DNA of 64,000 nt, taken from Streptomyces sp. NRRL F-5727. Lineage in GTDB: Bacteria > Actinomycetota > Actinomycetes > Streptomycetales > Streptomycetaceae. The stretch lies in the NCBI RefSeq assembly GCF_000719555.1, contig NZ_JOGX01000023.1:1-64000 (forward strand), read 5' to 3'. Positions within the stretch are counted from its first letter, which is position 1; each line of letters begins with the position of its first letter. Shown piece after piece: positions 41,920 through 50,210 of this stretch. The translations under genes and the position numbers were made by a program. The notes under the pieces were generated by a model that worked only from the letters and a program-made list of their open reading frames with translations, made no database searches and was not told the DNA's origin.

Positions 41920-42641
41920 GGGCCATGGCCGATGAGCAGGGCCGGTTCCTGGTCTCACCGCGGCACCTGGCCGGAGCCGGGGACCGTCTCGCCGACGTCC
42001 TCGGGCCGCTGATCCACGTTTTCGGGTGGTCCTGGACTCACGATCGGGAGACCGGACAGGTCACCGTGGTCAGTCCCGACGACACGCTCCAAGTGGACTT
42101 CTCGCCGTCCCGTCTGGACGGTATGTGGCGGACGATCGCCCGCAACGACCTGGCCTGGAAGATCACCGCTACGCGGCAGACGCCGCTGGAGGCCCTCGCC
42201 AGCGTCACCCAGGCGCTGCCCCAACTGCTGGGCGACATGCGGCATTCGGACCGCATCCCGCTGACGGAACGTTCCGTCGCCGACATCGCCGACCTGTACG
42301 ACTGGACGACGGGCGCAGGGTCGTACACCTCTCCGGACGGGCACTGCACCATGCATCACTCGCCCGGCCAGCCGTGGCGGGTGGAGCACTCCGTATTCGA
42401 CGGATTCGACACCCATTGGACCGTCCACGCCACGGGTGCCGTTCCGGCCCAGCTACCGGCCCAGTTCCTCACCTTCCTGGCCACGCCCGACCCGGTGGAG
42501 CGCACCCTCGCGGACGTCCCGTACCTGGCCCGGAGTTCAGCCCGGCTGACCTCGCTCACCGGTCTCCCCTCGGGGCTCGGGGCGCAGGTCGTCCACGCGC
42601 TCGGAGCTCTGCCCACCAACGGGGAGGGGCGCCGGCGATGA
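41916..42641 (+). CDS. DUF317 domain protein
   Basis: This 241-aa protein starts at GTG 41916 (GTGA overlap) or ATG 41925. It reads FLVSPRHLAGAGDRLADVLGPLI, MWRTIARNDLAWKITATRQTPLEALASVTQAL, then GSYTSPDGHCTMHHSPGQPWR, HWTVHATGAVPAQLPAQFLTFLATPDPVER. It is more diverged than the others, with a longer linker between the half-domains. It ends TNGEGRRR and its stop overlaps the next ATG, so the three genes 41101-43465 are translated together. Confidence 0.78.
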   Translation: MRAMADEQGRFLVSPRHLAGAGDRLADVLGPLIHVFGWSWTHDRETGQVTVVSPDDTLQVDFSPSRLDGMWRTIARNDLAWKITATRQTPLEALASVTQALPQLLGDMRHSDRIPLTERSVADIADLYDWTTGAGSYTSPDGHCTMHHSPGQPWRVEHSVFDGFDTHWTVHATGAVPAQLPAQFLTFLATPDPVERTLADVPYLARSSARLTSLTGLPSGLGAQVVHALGALPTNGEGRRR

Positions 42642-43465
42642 CAAGCCCTTCGGATTCCCGCCCCTGTCTGTCGGCCGAGCTTGCCCCCGCCCACGTCCTG
42701 GTGCTGGCGGAGGAAGTCACCATGTTTCGGGACCGCCTTTCCACACTGGAGTTCTCCCGGCCGGCCGCTCCGTCGGAAGCCCTGGCACACGCAGGGCGCG
42801 CCGATGGCCTCGCCGATACCGCAAGGGCGGTGAGGACCGAGATCGGCAAGGTCCGGCTCTACGTGAGCCCCGCGGTAGAGGACGCGTACAGCCGTATCCG
42901 CCTCCTGGAGACCCAGGCGGCCCTCGCAGGCGATCACCTGCGGATGGTCCACGCCTACCTCGTCCGAGTACCGCCGCAGGAGCGCGCCCACCGTCCCTAC
43001 CCGCGCGGTCGGGTCCTCGACACCCTCCTCGAAGCCGGCCATCACCTGCAAGACGCGACTCTGCTGACCTCGCTCGGCGCCTCCGACGCCCTGCGTGCCG
43101 CCACGGATCTCGCGGGTGCGCTCCGCGCCCAGAAGCTGGTCGGCGGCAGGCCGCAGGCGATGTCTCCCACGCAGTACCAGGCGCTGCGCGCCATCGCGGC
43201 CGGGCGTCTGAGCGTCGAGGACACCGGTGGCCGCGAGTGGGCGTGGATGAGGGACGCGTCGTTCTCGATGGGCACGGTCCGGTCCCTGGAGTCGCGGGGC
43301 TGGGTCCGCCGCGAGGCACGCCACCCCGTTCCCGGGGCGCGGTCCGCCCGCCTTCACCTCACCGAGGTCGGCCGCATTGCCCTCGCCTCCTGGCTCGGCC
43401 GTGTCCCCGTCGCCTCCCGCCCGGCCGCACTCGCCACCCGGGCAAGCCGGACGCCCGTCCGCTGA
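42638..43465 (+). CDS. Helical/winged-helix protein, paralogue 2
   Basis: This 275-aa protein starts at ATG 42638 (ATGA overlap). The N-terminal half is helical (EEVTMFRDRLSTLEF, EIGKVRLYVSPAVEDAYSRIRLL). The C-terminal 80 residues form a winged helix: MSPTQYQALRAIAAGRLSVEDT, SMGTVRSLESRGWVRREAR, SARLHLTEVGRIAL. The segment PTQYQALRAIAAG matches TADQFRALRLIATG and SPAQHAGLRAIALG in the next two genes. The tail is short, ending ASRTPVR. Confidence 0.7.
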   Translation: MTSPSDSRPCLSAELAPAHVLVLAEEVTMFRDRLSTLEFSRPAAPSEALAHAGRADGLADTARAVRTEIGKVRLYVSPAVEDAYSRIRLLETQAALAGDHLRMVHAYLVRVPPQERAHRPYPRGRVLDTLLEAGHHLQDATLLTSLGASDALRAATDLAGALRAQKLVGGRPQAMSPTQYQALRAIAAGRLSVEDTGGREWAWMRDASFSMGTVRSLESRGWVRREARHPVPGARSARLHLTEVGRIALASWLGRVPVASRPAALATRASRTPVR

Positions 43466-43496
43466 GCCGTACTCCCCCGATCCGAAGGCAGCCCCC

Positions 43497-44297
43497 ATGT
43501 CCCGTCACCTCCCTCAGGCCCCCCATTACGAGGTCTGTCTGCAGATGCTGACCCTCGCGACGAAGGTCGCCCAGTGCTTCGACGTGCTCGACGACCGCTC
43601 GCTGGCTTCTCCGCAGGCGACCGGGCGGATCGCCCGGCAGGTCACGGCGGTCACCTCGCTCGCCGAGGACGCCGCGGCCGTCGGCACGGCCCACCTGGGC
43701 CTGCCGATGTCCCTCATCGACCACACCGACCACACGGTCGCCTCCCGGCTGGCCCAGCTCCAGGTGGTGGCGAAGGCGGCGGCCGAAGCCCTGCGGAGCG
43801 CCGCCGAGAGCACCGACCCCACCTCGATGACCGCCGCGGACACCAGGCTGACCCACGTCCAGGCGGCCCGGGACCTGCTCGCCACCGCGGCCTCCGACCT
43901 CCTCGCCTGCGCCGAGCGCGTCGCCACCGAGATGGAGCGCTACCGGAACAACTACGCCGTCCCCGAGGCCCACCACCAGATGACCGCCGACCAGTTCAGG
44001 GCTCTCCGGCTCATCGCCACCGGGGTCGTCTCGATCGACGAGGACGGCCAGCCCTGGGTGGGAATGGACAAGACGGCCGTCCACCCGAGCGCGATCCGCG
44101 CCCTCGACCAGCAGGGGCTCATCGAGCCCGTGCCCTGCGCTGCCTGGGCCGAGGAGATACGCGTCCTGCCCAGCCCGATGGGACGGCTCGTCCTGGCAGC
44201 CACCCTCGGCCGGCCGGAACACCCTGCCGCCGAAGCGCCGTCGGTACCCAGCCCGCCGACCGGGCCCGTCGCCTCCACGGCGAGAACCCGCCGATGA
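43497..44297 (+). CDS. Helical/winged-helix protein, paralogue 3
   Basis: This 266-aa protein starts at ATG 43497 behind GAAGG. It has a long helical N-terminal part with an Ala-rich region (VVAKAAAEALRSAAESTDP, ARDLLATAASDLLACAERVATEM). The C-terminal winged helix is MTADQFRALRLIATGVVSIDED, HPSAIRALDQQGLIEPVPC, RVLPSPMGRLVLA. The repeated helix-turn-helix spacing in paralogues 2 to 4 suggests a shared DNA or peptide ligand. The tail is Pro-rich, ending VASTARTRR. Confidence 0.7.
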   Translation: MSRHLPQAPHYEVCLQMLTLATKVAQCFDVLDDRSLASPQATGRIARQVTAVTSLAEDAAAVGTAHLGLPMSLIDHTDHTVASRLAQLQVVAKAAAEALRSAAESTDPTSMTAADTRLTHVQAARDLLATAASDLLACAERVATEMERYRNNYAVPEAHHQMTADQFRALRLIATGVVSIDEDGQPWVGMDKTAVHPSAIRALDQQGLIEPVPCAAWAEEIRVLPSPMGRLVLAATLGRPEHPAAEAPSVPSPPTGPVASTARTRR

Positions 44298-45148
44298 CTG
44301 CAGATCACCCGCAGGAAGCCGATGCGGGATACGCCGGGCGGTCCCCCGGCCCGACCGTCTCCTTCATCGAGCAGCTCCTCTCCTTCGGGACGGACCACAT
44401 CCTCCAGCACGATCTGCTGGCCTCACCGGCCCTCACCACCCCCAAGGGAGCCCCCGAGATCACCGTCCGAGCCGCCACGGCGCTGTCCCTCGCCCGGCAC
44501 GCCCTGGACCTGCAGGAGGACCTCGCCGGCCTGCCGCTCCACCAGGGCCAGACCTTCAGGTCGGTCCAGGCGCGGCTGCGGCAGCTCGCCATGCTCGCCA
44601 CCGACTCCAGCGAGGCCCTGGCCAACGCCGCCGACGCCCTCGCCCCGGTCCGCGGGATCACGAGCCTGGAGGAGCTGGGCGCCCCGTGGGCGATGGAAGC
44701 CCGGCAGCTGGCCAGGGAGGCCGTCGCCGCAGGCCGCGACTTCATGGCCTTCGGAGCGCAGGACTGCCTCGCCGCCGCGGAAGCGCTCGCCGCCGACCTA
44801 CGGCAGCGGGGTTCCTGCCCCTCGAAGCGGCCCGCGGGCCTGTCGCCTGCTCAGCACGCCGGCCTGCGGGCCATCGCCCTCGGTCATGTCGCCGTGAGCG
44901 ACGACAAGACGGTGCACCTGCACGGCAACAGCCGGCCCGTGGCCATCGCCACGATCCGCTCCCTGGAAGCACGCGGCCTGACCACCCGCGAGGTCTCCCC
45001 ACTCCACTGGTTCTGGTCCCGCTGCATCCCCACAGCACACGGGCACCGCGCCCTCGCGGCCACGCTCACCGCGCCGGCCCCGGCCATCCGGGCATCCGCC
45101 CCGGCCAGCCGCCTCACCAGCCGGATCGCCCGCGCCACAAGTCTCTAA
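44294..45148 (+). CDS. Helical/winged-helix protein, paralogue 4
   Basis: This 284-aa protein starts at ATG 44294 (ATGA overlap). Helices are rich in Ala and Leu (TALSLARHALDLQEDLAG, RQLAREAVAAGRDFMAFGAQ). The winged-helix end is LSPAQHAGLRAIALGHVAVSDD, PVAIATIRSLEARGLTTREVS, PTAHGHRALAATL. The C-terminus has SRLTSRIARATSL, basic but not Arg-terminated. It closes the four-member family. The 228 bp after its stop hold no separate gene. Confidence 0.7.
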   Translation: MTADHPQEADAGYAGRSPGPTVSFIEQLLSFGTDHILQHDLLASPALTTPKGAPEITVRAATALSLARHALDLQEDLAGLPLHQGQTFRSVQARLRQLAMLATDSSEALANAADALAPVRGITSLEELGAPWAMEARQLAREAVAAGRDFMAFGAQDCLAAAEALAADLRQRGSCPSKRPAGLSPAQHAGLRAIALGHVAVSDDKTVHLHGNSRPVAIATIRSLEARGLTTREVSPLHWFWSRCIPTAHGHRALAATLTAPAPAIRASAPASRLTSRIARATSL

Positions 45149-45376
45149 CCCCGGCAGTGGCCCCTTCGGCCTGTGTCCGCTCCTCGCCGAAGAGCCGCTG
45201 ACGCCTCCGCGAACCGAGCGGTCGCGAAGGGGAGTTCGTCGGCGTCGTCCGCTCCCCGGATTCCGTCCCACGCGCCCCCACACAACAGCCAGCGCCTTCC
45301 GAGCCCTCCCTCACCAAGCCGACGGCCGCCAGCCGGGCCTCGCCTCTCCAATTCTCCTCCAGTCCAAGGATCTACC

Positions 45377-46297
45377 ATTCCCGCCTCACCTCAGTTCCGC
45401 GCCCTTTCTCTTGGCGCCGGTGTCCAGTCCAGTACCCTGCTCGCCCTCTCCGCAAATGGAGTTCTCCCGAAAGTCGATTACGCGATATTCGCCGATACCG
45501 GATGGGAACCCAAAAGCGTGTACGCACACCTCGACTGTCTCGAACGGGAAATCGCCGCACCGGCTGGCATACCCATCCTCCGAGTCTCTTCCGGGAATAT
45601 CCGCAATGATGCCTTGGACCCCGATCACCGCTTCGCTTCGATGCCGCTCTATATCCTCAACACAGACGGCCGACCTGGGATGACGAGGCGCCAGTGCAGC
45701 GGGGAATACAAGGTCAAGCCAATCAAGAAGGAGATCCGCAAGCTCCTCGGATATCCCTATCCGACGCGGGTTCCGAAGGGCGTCTTCGTCGAGCAGTGGA
45801 TCGGGATATCTACCGACGAATTTCATCGCGCCAAGGACGCGGACGTGAAGTACATGCGCAACCGGCACCCGCTGATCGACATGGACTGGACACGTTCGGA
45901 CTGCATCCGCTATCTCACCTCTCTCGGGCTCGCGGACACCCCGAAATCGAGTTGCCTGGGCTGCCCGTTCCACGGAAATGCCCAGTGGCGACAAATCCGT
46001 GACTCCTCGCCTGCCGAATGGGCGGATGTCGTCGAGTTCGACGCCGCGATCCGGAAGGGCAACGCCCGCGCCAACGCGACCGGCAACACCCTGCTGGGCC
46101 AGGCGTTCCTGCACCGCTCGCGCGTCCCCCTCGACCAGGCCCCGATCGACCACGTCACCAGGGCCGAGCGCGCCGCCCTCGACTCCGCGGCCGAAGCCGA
46201 GGCCGACGCCGCCGAACTGGGCGTGGTGAATGGCTGCTCGCCCTGGAGCTGCCGGGGGGACGAGCCGGAGCAGGACGACTTCGGACTCGCGTCGTGA
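45377..46297 (+). CDS. PAPS reductase/PP-loop family protein, ATT start
   Basis: CCAAGGATCTACC precedes ATT 45377, giving a 306-aa protein (M)PASPQFRALSLGAGVQSST; the frame could also start at GTG 45173, but that extension is Ser/Pro-rich and not conserved-looking. The PP-loop SLGAGVQSST (11-20) binds ATP. FADTGWEPKSVYAHLDCLE is the usual next helix. RRQCSGEYKVKPI and a SSCLGCPF pair (Cys193, Cys196) are further family features. PP-loop enzymes of this type activate sulfate or act in DNA or tRNA sulfur chemistry. The stop overlaps the C5-methyltransferase start, implying a joint role in DNA modification or defence evasion (inference). Confidence 0.8.
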   Translation: MPASPQFRALSLGAGVQSSTLLALSANGVLPKVDYAIFADTGWEPKSVYAHLDCLEREIAAPAGIPILRVSSGNIRNDALDPDHRFASMPLYILNTDGRPGMTRRQCSGEYKVKPIKKEIRKLLGYPYPTRVPKGVFVEQWIGISTDEFHRAKDADVKYMRNRHPLIDMDWTRSDCIRYLTSLGLADTPKSSCLGCPFHGNAQWRQIRDSSPAEWADVVEFDAAIRKGNARANATGNTLLGQAFLHRSRVPLDQAPIDHVTRAERAALDSAAEAEADAAELGVVNGCSPWSCRGDEPEQDDFGLAS

Positions 46298-47580
46298 TCC
46301 CGCCGAAGGGGCTCGTGCTCGACCTGTTCGCCGGCCCCGGCGGCTGGAGCGTCCCCCTGCACCGCTTCGGGATCCGGGACGTCGGGCTGGAGTGGGACGA
46401 GTGGGCGTGCCGGACGCGGGCGGCGGCCGGTCTGCTGACGATCCGCACCGACGTGGCGATGTACCCGGCGTGGATCTTCGCCGGCCGGGTCCGGGGGTTC
46501 ATCGCCTCGCCCCCGTGCCAGGCATGGTCGAGGGCGGGCAAGCGGCTCGGCCTCCTCGACCAGGACCTCGTCCACCAGGCGGTCGCCGACCTCGCCTCCG
46601 GCCTTGATACGCGCGAGAAGCTCCTGGCTGCCTGCCGCGACCCCCGTTCCCTGCTCGCCGCCGAGCCCATGCGCTACCTCCACGCCCTGCACGCCGCCGG
46701 CGAACCGGAGTGGGTGGCCATGGAGGAGGTGCCCGACGTGCTGCCGCTGTGGAAGCAGTACGCGCAGATCCTGAGGTCCTGGGGCTTCTCCGTGTGGTGC
46801 GGCATCCTCAACTCGGCGGACTACGGGGTGCCCCAGACCCGGCGGCGGGCGATCCTGGTCGCCTCCCGTGTCCGTACCGCCGAACCCCCGACGCCGACCC
46901 ATGCCGAGGTCGCCGAGCCGGAGGGCTTGTTCGGACCGGGCCGCACCCGCTGGGTGTCGATGGCCGAGGCTCTGGGCTGGGGGGCGACCGACCGGCCCGT
47001 CCCGACCGTCTGCGCCGGCGGCGGGCCCGGCGGCGGCCCCGAACCCTTCCCCTCCGGGGCCCGCAAGACCCTCGTCGCCGCCCGGGCGCGCGGAACCTGG
47101 ACGGCTCCCCCGGCCGTCGAGGACATCGTCCTCAAGCCCCAGACCCGCGGAGCGGGGTGGACCGCCCGTCACGGCGCCCGCGGCGACAGCCCCGCCACCG
47201 GACCGGCCCCCACCTGCACCGGCAAGACCGGCCCCTGGACGTGGTCCCTGCGCAGCAACAACCAGACCAACGCCACCGTCCGGAGCATTGACGAGCCGGC
47301 CGGGACGCTGTTCTTCGGGCACCGCGCCAACGAGTGCACCTGGATCGCCGGACCAGCCCCGGCCGGAAACGATGACGCTCCGACTCCGGCACCGATCAGG
47401 ATCACCGCAGCCGAAGCCGGAATCCTGCAGTCCTTCCCCGCCGACTACCCCTGGGCCGGGAACAAAGGCCAGCAGTTCTCCCAGATCGGCAACGCCGTCC
47501 CCCCGAGACTCGCCGCGCACATCCTCGACCCGCACCTCGACCGCACCCTCACCACCGACGACTTCACCCTGGCCGCTTGA
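46294..47580 (+). CDS. DNA cytosine-C5 methyltransferase
   Basis: This 428-aa enzyme starts at GTG 46294 (GTGA overlap). Motif I, LVLDLFAGPGGWS, binds SAM. Motif IV, SPPCQAWSRAG, has the catalytic Cys75. Motif VI is AMEEVPDVLP, motif VIII PQTRRRAILVASR, and motifs IX-X are near RITAAEAGILQSFPADYPW and QIGNAVPPRLA. A variable target-recognition region lies between motifs VIII and IX, at about residues 190-365. It methylates C5 of cytosine in a short DNA site. No cognate nuclease is next to it, so it is probably a self-protecting orphan linked to the PP-loop protein. Confidence 0.92.
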   Translation: MIPPKGLVLDLFAGPGGWSVPLHRFGIRDVGLEWDEWACRTRAAAGLLTIRTDVAMYPAWIFAGRVRGFIASPPCQAWSRAGKRLGLLDQDLVHQAVADLASGLDTREKLLAACRDPRSLLAAEPMRYLHALHAAGEPEWVAMEEVPDVLPLWKQYAQILRSWGFSVWCGILNSADYGVPQTRRRAILVASRVRTAEPPTPTHAEVAEPEGLFGPGRTRWVSMAEALGWGATDRPVPTVCAGGGPGGGPEPFPSGARKTLVAARARGTWTAPPAVEDIVLKPQTRGAGWTARHGARGDSPATGPAPTCTGKTGPWTWSLRSNNQTNATVRSIDEPAGTLFFGHRANECTWIAGPAPAGNDDAPTPAPIRITAAEAGILQSFPADYPWAGNKGQQFSQIGNAVPPRLAAHILDPHLDRTLTTDDFTLAA

Positions 47581-48704
47581 TGTCCCACAGCACCGATCCC
47601 GACGAGGACGAACTCGGCACGACCCCGGCGCCGCACCCGGTGTTCCATGCCGAGCAAGCCCTCCTCGGCGCACTCCTCTTCGACCCACGCCTCCTCGGCG
47701 ACGTGCCCGGAATCTCCGCCGACTCGTTCTCCACCGCCGCGCACGCCGCCCTGTTCACCGCCATCAGCACCCTGCCGCCACCCGACCCCGCCGAACACGC
47801 GAAGAGCGCCGCATGGCTTCACCAGGTGCTCACCGCGGGCCGGGAACAGGCGCGCGGCCTGAGCGCCTCCTACCTGCACACCCTCATCCAGGTCTGTCCC
47901 TGGCCCCGGCACGCGCCGGCCTACGCGCGGATGGTCGAGGCCGAGCACGCCCGCCGCCGGCTACGGACCGCCGCCGACCGCCTCGTCCAGACGGTCCACG
48001 ACGCCTCCCTGCCTGAGCCCGTCCAGGCCGTGCTCGCCGAGGCCGACACGCTCACCGTGACCGTGGACGACATCGCCACACGCTTCCCGCCCCGCGCCGG
48101 CATCCTGCCCCGCACCCCCGTACCCCCGCCGGACACCGTGCCCGACCCCACCGAAGCGGCGGAGGAGGAGCAGCTGCTGCTCGCGACCGCCACCGCCCGC
48201 CCCGCCGACATCGAGTCCGTGCGGTGGCTGCTTGCCGAGGACTTCACCCAGCCCCTGCACGCCGGCCTGTGGCAGTGCCTCACCACCCTCGTCCGCCGCC
48301 ACGAACCCGTCGACCCCGTCACCGTCCTGTGGGAGGCCCAGCAGCGTGGGCTGCTGCACGACGGAAGCGAGCCGAGCGGCGTACTCCGCCTCCTCGCCGA
48401 GCCCGCCGGGTCCGTCGGGCACTGGGGCCAACGCGCCCTCACACGCTCGCTCCTGACCGCCGCAGACCAGACCGGCCGACGCATCCAGGCGTACTCCGAC
48501 GACCCGATGAACACACCGTTCCAGCTCGTCGCCGGGGCCCGCCGGGCCCTCGCCGACATCGGCGCCATCCGCACCCGCTGGCAGCACGCCACCGGGCACG
48601 CCCTCCCCCAGCCAACGCGAGCCACACGCGCCGGCCCCGCGATCCGCCGCGCCCCCGCCGCCTCGCCGCCGGCACGTCCCGTCGCCGCCGGCCGGACCCC
48701 CTGA
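47580..48704 (+). CDS. Tandem DnaB-N-like protein without helicase domain
   Basis: This protein of about 374 aa starts at ATG 47580 (or TTG 47577, overlapping the methyltransferase stop). Residues about 20-130 match the N-terminal domain of replicative helicase DnaB: HAEQALLGALLFDPRLLGDVPGISADSF, HAALFTAISTL, YLHTLIQVCP. A second copy occupies about 195-320: EEEQLLLATATARPADIESVRWLLAEDFTQPLHAGLWQCL. The RecA-like ATPase of DnaB is absent. DnaB-N mediates hexamer and primase contacts, so this may interfere with or recruit host DnaB. The C-terminus is Pro/Ala-rich, ending VAAGRTP. Confidence 0.8.
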   Translation: MSHSTDPDEDELGTTPAPHPVFHAEQALLGALLFDPRLLGDVPGISADSFSTAAHAALFTAISTLPPPDPAEHAKSAAWLHQVLTAGREQARGLSASYLHTLIQVCPWPRHAPAYARMVEAEHARRRLRTAADRLVQTVHDASLPEPVQAVLAEADTLTVTVDDIATRFPPRAGILPRTPVPPPDTVPDPTEAAEEEQLLLATATARPADIESVRWLLAEDFTQPLHAGLWQCLTTLVRRHEPVDPVTVLWEAQQRGLLHDGSEPSGVLRLLAEPAGSVGHWGQRALTRSLLTAADQTGRRIQAYSDDPMNTPFQLVAGARRALADIGAIRTRWQHATGHALPQPTRATRAGPAIRRAPAASPPARPVAAGRTP

Positions 48705-48721
48705 CCCCCCGAAAGGCCCCG

Positions 48722-50014
48722 ATGCCGTACGCCCCCACCAACGCCCACGTCCGCTTCGCCCTGCACCCCGATCACCACCCCGCCGTCATCGCCACCACGA
48801 CAGGCCCCACGGCCGACGCCGCCCGCTCCCACCTCCACGACCACGGATGGCGCAGCACCGGCCCGGCCACGATGGTGCTTGCCCGCATCGACTGCGAAGA
48901 GCCCCACTACACCGCCCAGGCCGCCGAGCAGCTCCGGCGGTACGGCTTCACCATCGAGATCGACACCGCCCTCCAGGAGGAGATCGACACCGAGTGGACC
49001 TGGGCGAACTACCCCATGCCCTGGTGCAGCCGCGAGGAGATCCGCGAGGTCGGCGCCGCGGCCCAGCGCATCCACGACGACATCGCCGACGGCCGCCTGG
49101 TCATCCACCTGCACGCCCACGACGGCCACACCACCGTCGCCGTCGGCTCCTACAAGAAAGGCGTCCGGCGGCACGTCTACCTCCACGGCGAGAACCACCT
49201 GCGGCAGACCTCCACCTCGTACGACACCGAAGCGGAGGCCGTCGCCGAGTTCCACCGCCTCTACTCCGTCGCCGTCCGCCCCGGACCCGCCCCCCTCACC
49301 GACCTCGAACAGACCATCCGTCAGCTCCACGCAGACACGCCCCCGTCCACCGCCGAGGAGACCTCTGCACCCGCGGCCGAACCGCCGGTCGCGGAGCCCG
49401 GCGAGCACGAGGCTTTCCTCGCCGCCCTCTTCGACGAGGAGCGCCAGTGGGATAGGTATCGTCCCCTCGACGAGACGACCATCGCCTCCCACGAATCCCT
49501 CACCGTACGAGTGGAGTTCGACCACGAAGCGCGCCACCGCACCGACGTCGCCTGGACGATCGCGGAGTACGACGGCCCCGTCGGCGAGCGCCTCTGGCAC
49601 GCCACCCTCACCGCCGGCACCCCCGTCCCCTTCATCCGCACGATCCTCCAGTACCTCGACGCCCCGCCCCCCAGCTCCGCAGACCACCCGGACCACGTCC
49701 TCCACAACGCTGCCTGGCACCCGGCGAGCCACCCCGCCCGCACCACCTGGACGGCACCGGACCGGACCATCGTCTTCGAGTCCACCCCGCACGCCGTGGA
49801 AGACCGATGGACGCTGTACGGCGGGGAGGACCTTGACCGGGCGGCGTGGACCATCCGCCTCTCCGCCGGCGTTCCCCGCACTCTCCTGGCCGAGCTCGCC
49901 CAGACCGCCGCAGACATGTTCCCGTCACCCACACAGCCGACCCCGAGGCCGCTTCCGGCGCCCGCCCGCAGGCTCCCCTCAGCCGTGCCCGCCCAGCGCG
50001 CCCGCGGCCGGTAA
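48722..50014 (+). CDS. DUF317-like protein with N-terminal extension
   Basis: This 430-aa protein starts at ATG 48722 behind GAAAGG. The N-terminal 170 residues (VRFALHPDHHPAVIATTTGP, ARSHLHDHGWRSTGPATMVLARIDCEEPHYTAQAAEQL) form one domain. A Pro-rich linker follows. The C-terminal 200 residues resemble DUF317 half-domains (RVEFDHEARHRTDVAWTIAEYDGP, WHATLTAGTPVPFIRTILQYLDAP; AWTIRLSAGVPRTLLAELAQTA). The tail ends VPAQRARGR. It is the last accessory protein of this type before the right-hand part of the window. Confidence 0.72.
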   Translation: MPYAPTNAHVRFALHPDHHPAVIATTTGPTADAARSHLHDHGWRSTGPATMVLARIDCEEPHYTAQAAEQLRRYGFTIEIDTALQEEIDTEWTWANYPMPWCSREEIREVGAAAQRIHDDIADGRLVIHLHAHDGHTTVAVGSYKKGVRRHVYLHGENHLRQTSTSYDTEAEAVAEFHRLYSVAVRPGPAPLTDLEQTIRQLHADTPPSTAEETSAPAAEPPVAEPGEHEAFLAALFDEERQWDRYRPLDETTIASHESLTVRVEFDHEARHRTDVAWTIAEYDGPVGERLWHATLTAGTPVPFIRTILQYLDAPPPSSADHPDHVLHNAAWHPASHPARTTWTAPDRTIVFESTPHAVEDRWTLYGGEDLDRAAWTIRLSAGVPRTLLAELAQTAADMFPSPTQPTPRPLPAPARRLPSAVPAQRARGR

Positions 50015-50210
50015 CCGGCCCCGGCCCGACTGCCACCGACGGCGCGCTCTGGGCCGGACCACGGCCGCGACGCTCAACTCCCGCCCCGGCGTCGCTGCCT
50101 GCGCCTCCTGGCACCAGCTGGACCTTCGTGAGACCGGTCGCAGTGTTCCACCGTTCCGATATCAGGCGATCAGCTGACAGGACGGGGACAAGTCCGATAG
50201 ATCTTGACCC

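Noticed and set aside
45910..47688. Minus-strand 592-aa frame opposite the C5 methyltransferase
   Set aside because: All methyltransferase motifs lie on the plus strand; the minus frame is low-complexity shadow.
47921..49792. Minus-strand 623-aa frame
   Set aside because: It spans two real plus-strand genes and the gap between them and has Gly/Val-rich shadow composition.
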